From: Lachnospiraceae bacterium
GTDB taxonomy: Bacteria; Bacillota; Clostridia; Lachnospirales; Lachnospiraceae
Length of the DNA stretch: 21,582 nt
Assembly (NCBI GenBank): GCA_900757195.1
Contig: CAAEMZ010000045.1
Location: 1-21,582, forward strand
Direction of reading: 5' to 3'
Shown: positions 14,851 to 21,582 of the stretch, one piece after another
Layout of the letters: each line of letters starts with the position of its first letter
How positions within the stretch are numbered: the first letter of the stretch is position 1
Notes under the pieces: generated by a model
What the model saw: the letters and a program-made list of their open reading frames with translations, nothing else
Told to the model about the DNA's origin: nothing
The model's database searches: none
Position numbers and translations under genes: made by a program

Positions 14851-17124
14851 CTACCGCGCTTTTCCTGTCTTTTTCCGTGCCGGAGCCAGCGGTGTGCATT
14901 TAAAGATGCTGATTCCGAGAGGCGGCACTGTGATCTTTACAGAATCGTCCATGCCATCACATTCTTCGGCCTTTGACTGTTTCAATCTCGGGTTGACATT
15001 TCCCGCGCCGCCGAATTTTTCATGGTCACTGTTAAAGATTTCTTTATATTTGCCACGGAAAGGCACACCAATTTTATAATTCTTCCGCACCACCGGTGTA
15101 AAGTTACAGACAACCATCAGTGTTTCATCTTTTTTCTCCGTATTCCGTGTAAATACAACAATACTTTCATCGGCAGAAATATTGTTTATCCATGTAAAGC
15201 CCTCCGGTTCATCGTCCAACGCATATAATGCCGGATATTCTTTATAAAGATGAATCAGTTCCCGCATGTAATCCTGCATCTTTTTATGAAGATCAAAGTC
15301 CAGCATAAACCATTCCAGACTCCTGCCTTCGTTAAACTCTGTAAACTGGGCGTAATCCTGGCCCATAAAAAGCAGTTTCTTTCCCGGATGGCATACCATA
15401 AATCCATAAGCCAGACGAAGATTTGAAAACTTGTCCGGATTCTCTCCCGGCATTTTCTGGATCATGGAGCCTTTGCCATGAACCACTTCATCATGGGATA
15501 AAACAAGGATAAATTTTTCACTGTACGCATAAACCATGCTGAATAAAAGCTGTCCGTAGGCGCCTTTTCTGAAAAGCGGGTCCAGGGACATATAACCGAG
15601 AAAATCATTCATCCATCCCATATTCCATTTCAAATCAAATCCAAGGCCATCATCCTCAACATCTCCGGTCACCATCGGCCATGCTGTGGATTCCTCTGCG
15701 ATCATCTGTACCTCCGGATTTCGTTTCTTCATCATGGAATTCAAATGTTTTAAAAATTCAATGGCTTCCAGATGTTCTCTGCCGCCATACATATTCGGCA
15801 GCCACTCGCCGTCCTGCCGTCCGTAATCCAGATAAAGCATCGATGCCACCGCATCCATACGGAGTCCGTCCACATGATACTGTTCAACCCAGTACATGGC
15901 ATTGGCAATCAGGAAATTACTCACTTCCTTCCGTCCATAATTGAAAATCAGCGTTCCCCAGTGCGGATGTTCTCCCCGTCTCGGATCCGGATGTTCATAA
16001 AGAGGCGCTCCGTCAAAGCGTGCAAGACCGTTTAAATCCCTCGGAAAATGTGCCGGAACCCAGTCGAGAATGACTCCGATATCCTTCTGATGCAGATAAT
16101 CTACAAAATACATGAAATCTTCCGGCGTCCCATAACGGGATGTCGGCGCATAATATCCGGTGACCTGATAGCCCCAGGATTCATCCAGCGGGTGTTCCAT
16201 GACCGGCATCAGTTCCACATGGGTATAACCCATATCCTTCACATAATCCGCCACCTTATGGGCCAGTTCCCGGTAATTATAAAATCCGGCTTCCTGAACC
16301 ACCGTTTCATGGCCTTCATCATCCGTTTCGATCACAGCATCCGGACGCATAAATCCGGCCAGATGAAGCTCATAAATAAACTCCGGCTTTTCCTTCGTAC
16401 TGTCTTTTTTCCGCTGTTTCATCCATACTTCGTCCTGCCACTGGTGTTTCCGGTAAATATTATAGATCACAGAAGCATTATCGGGACGTTTCTGCATCAG
16501 CGTACCGTAAGGATCGGACTTCAAAACCACCGTATCCCCTTTGAGCTTGATCTCGTATTTGTAAAGTTCGCCCTCTTTCAGCCCTGGAATAAAAAGCTCA
16601 TGAATCCCGCCTTCACGACGCTGCATCGGATGACGCCGGCCATCCCACTGATTGAAATCGCCGACAACGCTGACACGCATGGCATCCGGAGCCCATACAG
16701 CAAAACGGACCCCTTTAATCCCGCGAATACGCATCGGATGCGCTCCCAGCACCTTATAGATTTCGTAATGGATTCCTGCCTGGAATTTTTTTATATCTTC
16801 TTCCGGAATCGTTGCCGGAAAAGCATAGGCATCCCGGCACTTTACAACATGACCATCCCCATAAGTCACCTGATACATATAATCCGGTATATCCGCATCC
16901 GGCAGAATCTGTGCAAAATATTCCGAATCCACCGCTTTCATCATCATCGGTTCCCGGCCTTTCACAAGAACCTCACAGCTTACTGCCCCCGGAAAATAAG
17001 CCTGCACAAGCACACCATCTTCCACCTTATGCGGTCCCAAAATCTGTTTCGGGCGGTCATGCTCCGAATAAATAATCGCCTCAATCTCCGGCCACTGCAT
17101 ATATCCAAATAGTTTATCCTCCAT
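14851..17124 (-). CDS. glgB: 1,4-alpha-glucan (glycogen) branching enzyme
   Basis: GlgB cuts alpha-1,4-glucan chains and re-attaches them through alpha-1,6 links, building branched storage glycogen. The 757 residues have the long bacterial layout: an N1-type beta domain, a CBM48 glycogen-binding module around residues 125-225 (FAVWAPDAMRVSVVGDFNQWDG), and the GH13 barrel. The four GH13 regions are intact: DWVPAHFP, GLRMDAVASM with the nucleophile Asp near 424, AEEST with the acid/base Glu near 477, and LSHDEVVHG with Asp near 544. A short basic tail (ARKKTGKAR) ends the protein. AGGAGG lies ahead of the ATG. No other glycogen gene is in the window, so it is a stand-alone locus with its own promoter. 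Long open frames on the opposite strand are shadows. Confidence 0.97.
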   Translation of the reverse strand: MEDKLFGYMQWPEIEAIIYSEHDRPKQILGPHKVEDGVLVQAYFPGAVSCEVLVKGREPMMMKAVDSEYFAQILPDADIPDYMYQVTYGDGHVVKCRDAYAFPATIPEEDIKKFQAGIHYEIYKVLGAHPMRIRGIKGVRFAVWAPDAMRVSVVGDFNQWDGRRHPMQRREGGIHELFIPGLKEGELYKYEIKLKGDTVVLKSDPYGTLMQKRPDNASVIYNIYRKHQWQDEVWMKQRKKDSTKEKPEFIYELHLAGFMRPDAVIETDDEGHETVVQEAGFYNYRELAHKVADYVKDMGYTHVELMPVMEHPLDESWGYQVTGYYAPTSRYGTPEDFMYFVDYLHQKDIGVILDWVPAHFPRDLNGLARFDGAPLYEHPDPRRGEHPHWGTLIFNYGRKEVSNFLIANAMYWVEQYHVDGLRMDAVASMLYLDYGRQDGEWLPNMYGGREHLEAIEFLKHLNSMMKKRNPEVQMIAEESTAWPMVTGDVEDDGLGFDLKWNMGWMNDFLGYMSLDPLFRKGAYGQLLFSMVYAYSEKFILVLSHDEVVHGKGSMIQKMPGENPDKFSNLRLAYGFMVCHPGKKLLFMGQDYAQFTEFNEGRSLEWFMLDFDLHKKMQDYMRELIHLYKEYPALYALDDEPEGFTWINNISADESIVVFTRNTEKKDETLMVVCNFTPVVRKNYKIGVPFRGKYKEIFNSDHEKFGGAGNVNPRLKQSKAEECDGMDDSVKITVPPLGISIFKCTPLAPARKKTGKAR

Positions 17125-17171
17125 TTAAACCCCTCCTGCTGCATTTTGTGCAAGTCCAATAAATTATCCTT

Positions 17172-17200
17172 ATTATATCATTTTTGCTCCCCTGTTTCCA
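17172..17200 (-). promoter_or_regulatory. Predicted extended -10 promoter of glgB
   Basis: On the minus strand TGGAAA (17195-17200) and a consensus TATAAT (17172-17177) are 17 bases apart, with TGA ahead of the -10. It lies in the 100-base gap after the phosphatase gene. No terminator was seen there, so read-through from the TIR-phosphatase unit is also possible. Confidence 0.7.
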
Positions 17201-17224
17201 TGCCTGTTTTTAATCTTACAGTTT

Positions 17225-17992
17225 TTAAAGAATATCTTTGATACATTCATAGAGCGCATTATCTGCAACAGCCACAATAACTCTGGATTCTTCCGAATAC
17301 GCCCCATGCTCCCCTTTTAAGACCGCACCGGCTTCACGGCACAGAAGGATTCCCGGCGATATATCCCATTTATTTCGTGTGTAGATCACAACACCGTTCG
17401 TTTTACCGGATGCCAGATAAGCGAAGTCAATACTGGCCGCTCCGAACATACGTATTCGTGCGATGGAATCATACATCTTCTCCATCACGGCCCGCTCTCT
17501 GCGAATATCATCCTTCCGCGAATGTGGAAAATCACCGAAACTGACAATGCTTTTTTCCAGATCCGTGTAATTTACATGGATTTTCGAACCGTTCAGATAG
17601 GCGCCTCCATCTTTCACCGCATAATACATTTCATCGGCAGACGGGATATATATTGCAGAAACCACGATGGAACCGCGATCGTAAAGAGAACACTGCACAC
17701 CAAACAGCGGAATATCATTCGCCATATTAAAGGTTCCGTCAATAGGGTCTATCGTCCATGTTCTTCCTTCGACCAAAGTATCGCTCCGTGTTTCCTCACT
17801 CAATATCTTGTCCTCCGGAAACGCCTCATTAATACAATCAATCACATATTTTTCAATATTCAGATCCACTGTGGTTACAATGTCAAAAGATGCCTTATCC
17901 ATACAGATATCGGATGTTTTTTTTCTGAATTTAAAGTAGGCCTCTTTAATAACCCTCGTAATAAACTCCTGTTCTGCCTTATACTTGTTCAC
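17225..17992 (-). CDS. Inositol-monophosphatase-family phosphatase, partner of the TIR gene
   Basis: This is a Mg-dependent phosphatase of the IMPase/CysQ/FBPase superfamily. Members act on inositol phosphates, 3'-phosphoadenosine 5'-phosphate, NADP or sugar bisphosphates, so the substrate cannot be read from sequence. All metal-binding elements appear present in 255 residues: SEE (Glu 66-67), DPIDGT (Asp 82, Asp 85, followed by FN) and KWDISPG (Asp 210). The last differs from the common WD-A-A-G but keeps the Asp. It probably begins at a GTG (17992) with GAGAGAGGG 8 bases ahead. This start overlaps the TIR stop codon as GTGA, so the two proteins are likely made in a coupled way. The link to a TIR gene is unusual for a housekeeping IMPase and suggests a nucleotide-related role. 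That inference is untested. Confidence 0.9.
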   Translation of the reverse strand: MNKYKAEQEFITRVIKEAYFKFRKKTSDICMDKASFDIVTTVDLNIEKYVIDCINEAFPEDKILSEETRSDTLVEGRTWTIDPIDGTFNMANDIPLFGVQCSLYDRGSIVVSAIYIPSADEMYYAVKDGGAYLNGSKIHVNYTDLEKSIVSFGDFPHSRKDDIRRERAVMEKMYDSIARIRMFGAASIDFAYLASGKTNGVVIYTRNKWDISPGILLCREAGAVLKGEHGAYSEESRVIVAVADNALYECIKDIL

Positions 17993-19056
17993 TTTTCTGT
18001 CCCTCTCTCTCTGATATACTGATACTGTTCGTAAAAGAAATCATATAATTGTCCGTCTTCTTTCTTTTTAATATAAAAACAGGGATTGCTGGCCCCCGGA
18101 ACAGCATTGGCATAATATTGCAGCAGTAAATGCTCCCCATCAATAAAAATCATATTCAATCGCGGCACCAGATCATATATGTAAATCTTCAGATTATTTT
18201 TAATAGGATCCGGAAGTTTCTTCTTAAGTCTTGAAACAAAACTCAGCGTTGCATTCGTATTATTTCGAATCGTATTCCTTGCCTGGCCTTCCTCCTTTTC
18301 ACGAGCCCGTGTATGCCGTCCGTAAGGCGCCAGAAAAAGAATTTCCAGATTCATTCCCTGACACAAGGCATTCTTCATAGTATCTTCATCCATATTCAGT
18401 GTCATTTCATTATTTGATATCCCCAGACATTCTATTTTTCGGGCAACATAAATCATTTTCGAAATATCCCAGACTTTGTTCATGTGAGATCTTCTTAGAA
18501 AAACACGCTCCACTTCAAGCGTAGTTCCCGGAAGGAATGGTTCAACAAAGGTATGCGAAGGAGACTGGAGACTTCGGTCGAAGCTTTTCTGATCACTTCC
18601 GTTAATGATCCAGTCATATATCATCTCAAAACAGTCATCCATACTGGCATTTGACTCATCAAAATGCGCCACCCCCTGGAATGCAATATGAAGGTCATTT
18701 GCCTTTACCGCGGTGAAGCCATCGTATGCATAGACCCTGGCATCTCCGCGCTGTCGTTTTCCCTCATAAATACAGTTCCAAAAGGTTTGAAGTTCCTGTT
18801 TAATTCCATTATTGACAACCGTCCCATCCGCATCGGTTTTTATATTCCGGTTACAGATCAGCAAAAACTTATCCGCATTTTTTACAGCTACCGGAGTTTC
18901 TGCAAAATAGGCACTTTTTTCTGTAGGAAAAAAATAGCATTTCACTCCCCGGGATTCAAGGAAATAAAATAACTGCTTTGCCTTATTCAACGAACCATAA
19001 TCATCATAAGTTCCGTGATAAGCTATGAATATATCTCTGCGCTCCACAAAATTCAC
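17989..19056 (-). CDS. TIR-domain protein with a C-terminal domain of unknown role
   Basis: The N-terminal ~155 residues read as a TIR domain. DIFIAYHG (8-15) is the first strand and BB-loop entry, GVKCYFFPTE lies at 37-46, NADKFLLICN at 60-69, and KQELQTFWN at 86-94 places Glu 88 where TIR NAD-cleaving enzymes carry the catalytic Glu. Residues from about 170 to 355 form a second domain (LEILFLAPYGRHTRAREKEEG, then IYIYDLVPRLNMIFIDGEHLLLQYY and GQLYDFFYEQYQYI). It loosely resembles the phospholipase-D-like sensor domains attached to some bacterial regulators; this is a weak call. The first start is a GTG at 19056 with only a weak purine stretch (AGAAAG) ahead. A GTG three codons later is an alternative. 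Bacterial TIR proteins often act in phage defence by making or consuming NAD-derived nucleotides. The gene shares a promoter with the phosphatase gene it overlaps. Confidence 0.82.
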   Translation of the reverse strand: MNFVERRDIFIAYHGTYDDYGSLNKAKQLFYFLESRGVKCYFFPTEKSAYFAETPVAVKNADKFLLICNRNIKTDADGTVVNNGIKQELQTFWNCIYEGKRQRGDARVYAYDGFTAVKANDLHIAFQGVAHFDESNASMDDCFEMIYDWIINGSDQKSFDRSLQSPSHTFVEPFLPGTTLEVERVFLRRSHMNKVWDISKMIYVARKIECLGISNNEMTLNMDEDTMKNALCQGMNLEILFLAPYGRHTRAREKEEGQARNTIRNNTNATLSFVSRLKKKLPDPIKNNLKIYIYDLVPRLNMIFIDGEHLLLQYYANAVPGASNPCFYIKKKEDGQLYDFFYEQYQYIRERGTEK

Positions 19057-19097
19057 CGCTTTCTTTTCTCTGACATTCAGTCATATATCTTTTAAAT

Positions 19098-19126
19098 ATT
19101 ATATCAATACCCAAAATATCAGTCAA
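19098..19126 (-). promoter_or_regulatory. Strong predicted promoter of the TIR-phosphatase unit
   Basis: On the minus strand TTGACT (19121-19126) and a consensus TATAAT (19098-19103) are separated by 17 bases, with TGA ahead of the -10. The start would be near 19091, leaving a leader of about 35 bases. This near-consensus promoter implies steady expression of the pair. Confidence 0.85.
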
Positions 19127-19197
19127 TCGCCCATCCACCGAAAAGCTAAACTGTTCCCGCAACATGATAAATTTTATTTTCTGTTCATAAGTTTTAA

Positions 19198-19249
19198 AAA
19201 GGGAGTTGATATTTCACAAATCCATATCTGTGAAATATCAACTCCCTTT
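19198..19249 (-). terminator. Intrinsic terminator of serA with a 21-bp perfect stem
   Basis: Bases 19198-19218 and 19229-19249 are perfect inverted copies (arm ends AAAGGGAG and CTCCCTTT) around a 10-base loop. On the minus strand five T's follow. It lies 22 bases beyond the serA stop codon and insulates the TIR-phosphatase promoter from serC-serA transcription. It could also stop plus-strand transcripts (CCCTTTGTTTT). Confidence 0.9.
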
Positions 19250-19271
19250 GTTTTACTGAAAATATCAGTAA

Positions 19272-20435
19272 TTATTTAATTTTTCTTACTTTCACAACGC
19301 CTTCAACAGCGGCCAGCACTTTCAGAATTTCATCCGAAACGCTTGTATTTGTATCCATCATTGTGTAAGCCCATGCGGCCTTGCTCTTGTTGGTCATATC
19401 ATCGATATTGACACCTTCGGCAGCGCAGGCGCTGGTCAACTGGCTTAAGATATTCGGAATGTTTTTATGGCAGATGACCACACGGCCTTCCGATTTGCAG
19501 ATGCCCATGTCACATGCCGGATAGTTGACGGAATTTTTGATATTTCCGTTTTCAACGAAGTCACGCACTTCCTGAGCCGCCATCACTGCACAGTTATCCT
19601 CGGATTCTTCCGTGGAAGCGCCGAGATGTGGAATTGCAATAACCCCTTTCATCTGAGCTGTTTTTGCATTTGGGAAGTCGGTCACATAACGGCGGACTTT
19701 TCCGGAAGCAAGCGCTGCTTCCATGGCATCATCATCCACCAGTAAATCTCTTGCAAAGTTAAGGACAATGACCTGATCTTTCATTTTTCCGATGGCTTCC
19801 GCATTAATCATCTTCCGTGTGCTGTCCATCAACGGCACATGAACGGTGATGTAATCGCAGTTTGCGTAAATGTCATCCAGATTGCTGATATGTTTAACAT
19901 CTCTGGACAGGCTCCATGCGGCATCGACAGAAATAAACGGGTCATAACCGTAAACTTCCATGCCGAGAAGGCTGCAGGCATTGGCAACCCGGACACCGAT
20001 GGCGCCGAGACCGATCACACCCAGTTTTTTGCCCTTTAATTCGGTTCCTGCAAACTGTTTTTTACCTTTTTCAACCAGCTTATCCACGGCCGGGTCTGTA
20101 TTTACGGACTGTACCCAGTTCACACCGCCAACGATATCACGGGCAGCGAGGAACATTCCGGCAAGCACAGCTTCTTTAACACCATTGGCATTGGCGCCCG
20201 GTGTGTTGAAAACAACGATGCCCTGCTCCGCACATTTGTCCAGCGGAATATTATTCACGCCGGCTCCGGCTCTGGCTACTGCCAGAAGGCCCTCCGGAAG
20301 GTCCATATCGTGCATGGCTGCACTTCTTACCATAGCAACCTGTGCATCGGCAAAATTATCAACTTTTTCATAAGCCTCTGTAAAAACATTCATTCCGACT
20401 TCTGCGATCGGATTCAGGCAATTAATTTTATACAT
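19272..20435 (-). CDS. serA: D-3-phosphoglycerate dehydrogenase, short ACT-domain form
   Basis: SerA oxidises 3-phosphoglycerate to 3-phosphohydroxypyruvate with NAD, the first step of serine biosynthesis. The 387-residue protein has the D-2-hydroxyacid dehydrogenase fold. The Rossmann motif is GLGAIG (142-147), LNFARD carries the substrate Arg, and IPHLGASTEESEDN carries the catalytic His. A C-terminal ACT domain (from about residue 320, VICHKNIPNILSQLT) probably binds serine for feedback control. The usual DVFxxEP segment with the catalytic Glu is replaced by TDFPNAKT. I recall this variant in other anaerobe SerA proteins. AGGAGG lies 7 bases ahead of the ATG. It follows serC by 11 bases in one operon, which makes the function secure. 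No phosphoserine phosphatase gene is adjacent. Confidence 0.94.
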   Translation of the reverse strand: MYKINCLNPIAEVGMNVFTEAYEKVDNFADAQVAMVRSAAMHDMDLPEGLLAVARAGAGVNNIPLDKCAEQGIVVFNTPGANANGVKEAVLAGMFLAARDIVGGVNWVQSVNTDPAVDKLVEKGKKQFAGTELKGKKLGVIGLGAIGVRVANACSLLGMEVYGYDPFISVDAAWSLSRDVKHISNLDDIYANCDYITVHVPLMDSTRKMINAEAIGKMKDQVIVLNFARDLLVDDDAMEAALASGKVRRYVTDFPNAKTAQMKGVIAIPHLGASTEESEDNCAVMAAQEVRDFVENGNIKNSVNYPACDMGICKSEGRVVICHKNIPNILSQLTSACAAEGVNIDDMTNKSKAAWAYTMMDTNTSVSDEILKVLAAVEGVVKVRKIK

Positions 20436-20446
20436 GCCGATACCTC

Positions 20447-21529
20447 CTACTTATTCTCTTCTGCAAATTTTTTCATAAATTCAACGAGTGCCTCAACGCC
20501 TTCGTATGGCATTGCATTGTAAATGCTGGCTCTCATACCGCCTACGGTACGGTGACCTTTCAGGTTTTCAAATCCGGCAGCCTTCGCTTCCGCAACAAAT
20601 TTTGCTTCCAGATCTTTATCACCGATGACAAACGGAATGTTCATCAGAGAACGGCTGTCTTTCTCAACAGTTCCTTTATAGAAATCCTGAGAATCCAGAT
20701 AACCGTAGAAAAGATTTGCTTTCTTTTCATTTTTCTCTTTCATCGCTTCGAGACCGCCGTTTTTGAGCAGCCATTTGAAGACTTTACCGCAGATATAAAT
20801 GCCATATGCCGGCGGCGTATTGTAAAGAGAATCATTATCGGCATGTGTTTTGTATTTTAACATGGTCGGTGTATTTTCAAGGGTGTCCTCTGTAATCAGA
20901 TCTTTACGGATGATACAGATAACAACACCGGCAGGTCCGACGTTTTTCTGTGCGCCTGCATAGATCATCGCATATTTGGATACGTCTACCGGTTCGGAAA
21001 GGAAACAGGAAGACTGGTCAGAAATTAAATCTTTACCCTTTGTATTTGGAAGGGTTTTATATTTTGTTCCGTAAATGGTATTATTCTCACAGATATACAC
21101 ATAATCCATGTCATCTGTAATCGGCAGGTCTGAACAATCCGGGATATATGAGAATGTCTTATCTTCGGAAGATGCCAGTTTTTCAACATCACCGAAAATC
21201 TTTGCTTCATTAAATGCTTTCTTTGCCCACTGTCCGGTAATGATATATCCGGCTTTGCGGTTTTTCATAAAGTTCATAGGTACCATGGCAAACTGGGTAT
21301 GTGCGCCCCCCTGAAGGAATAATACTTCATAATTGTCAGGGATATGCATCAGTTCTCTCAAGTCTGCTTCTGCTTCCTGAATAATCGTTTCAAAGGCTTT
21401 GGAACGGTGGCTCATTTCCATGACACTCATTCCTGTTCCCTTATAATCCAGCATTTCATTTGCTGCTTCTGTCAGAACTTCTACTGGTAAAACTGCCGGT
21501 CCTGCCGAAAAATTCCATACTCTGCTCAT
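20447..21529 (-). CDS. serC: Phosphoserine aminotransferase
   Basis: SerC transfers an amino group from glutamate to 3-phosphohydroxypyruvate, giving phosphoserine. It is the second step of serine biosynthesis and uses pyridoxal phosphate. The 360 residues have the standard length and start (MSRVWNFSAGPAVLP). YKGTGMSVMEMSHRSK and FLQGGAHTQFAMVPMN are family motifs, YAGAQKNVGPAG carries the Schiff-base lysine (Lys 195), and HRTVGGMRASIYNA near the C-terminus completes the signature. AAGGAGA lies about 8 bases ahead of the ATG. It is the first gene of a serC-serA operon. The promoter probably lies in the AT-rich 53 bases upstream or beyond the right edge and cannot be assigned. Confidence 0.97.
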   Translation of the reverse strand: MSRVWNFSAGPAVLPVEVLTEAANEMLDYKGTGMSVMEMSHRSKAFETIIQEAEADLRELMHIPDNYEVLFLQGGAHTQFAMVPMNFMKNRKAGYIITGQWAKKAFNEAKIFGDVEKLASSEDKTFSYIPDCSDLPITDDMDYVYICENNTIYGTKYKTLPNTKGKDLISDQSSCFLSEPVDVSKYAMIYAGAQKNVGPAGVVICIIRKDLITEDTLENTPTMLKYKTHADNDSLYNTPPAYGIYICGKVFKWLLKNGGLEAMKEKNEKKANLFYGYLDSQDFYKGTVEKDSRSLMNIPFVIGDKDLEAKFVAEAKAAGFENLKGHRTVGGMRASIYNAMPYEGVEALVEFMKKFAEENK

Positions 21530-21582
21530 ATCTCATATCTCCTTTTTAATAATAAAATATATGTTTATTTAATTTCTTATCA

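Noticed and set aside
16048..17112. 354-codon open frame on the plus strand opposite glgB
   Set aside because: It lies wholly inside glgB, has no ribosome binding site, and its His/Arg/Ile-rich translation looks like a codon-pattern shadow of glgB.
17225..17992. The phosphatase as the missing phosphoserine phosphatase of the serine operon
   Set aside because: It belongs to the IMPase fold rather than the SerB (HAD) family, is separated from serA by a terminator and the TIR gene, and is translationally coupled to the TIR gene.

Overview
The window looks like chromosome from a strictly anaerobic, low-to-medium-GC Firmicute of the class Clostridia, most likely Lachnospiraceae or a close relative. 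This is inferred from gene content and style, not from a search. The anaerobic markers are a single-chain pyruvate:ferredoxin oxidoreductase (NifJ) and the oxygen-sensitive tyrosine lyase ThiH with a short ThiF. Strong AGGAGG-type ribosome binding sites and near-consensus sigma-A promoters, several with an extended TGn -10, also fit. Most genes are core metabolism or RNA metabolism and most lie on the minus strand.

Layout, left to right. 1-57 is the tail of a plus-strand gene. A terminator at 65-100 separates it from minus-strand nifJ (135-3656). Next are two minus-strand genes for membrane-anchored proteins of unknown function (3802-4812 and 4975-5706), which share a homologous C-terminal domain. 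Then come pnp (5795-7888) and rpsO (8072-8338), in the widely conserved order rpsO-pnp, with a long hairpin in the pnp leader and a smaller one in the rpsO leader. Adenine deaminase ade (8492-10258) is divergent from plus-strand argH (10412-11803). The plus-strand cluster thiS-thiF-thiG-thiH (11972-14765) makes the thiazole half of thiamine. Minus-strand glgB (14851-17124) converges on it.

At 17225-19056 there is a compact two-gene unit on the minus strand: a TIR-domain protein, then an inositol-monophosphatase-family phosphatase that overlaps it by 4 bases (GTGA). It has its own near-consensus promoter and is isolated upstream by a strong terminator. It sits between housekeeping genes to which it has no obvious link, and it is the best candidate here for an undescribed system, possibly nucleotide-based immunity. 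The window ends with serC-serA (21529 down to 19272), the first steps of serine biosynthesis, closed by a terminator with a 21-bp perfect stem.

No tRNA, rRNA, CRISPR array, insertion sequence or phage gene was seen. No gap between genes exceeds about 215 bases. Function calls rest on motifs read by eye. Promoters and RNA structures are pattern-based predictions.
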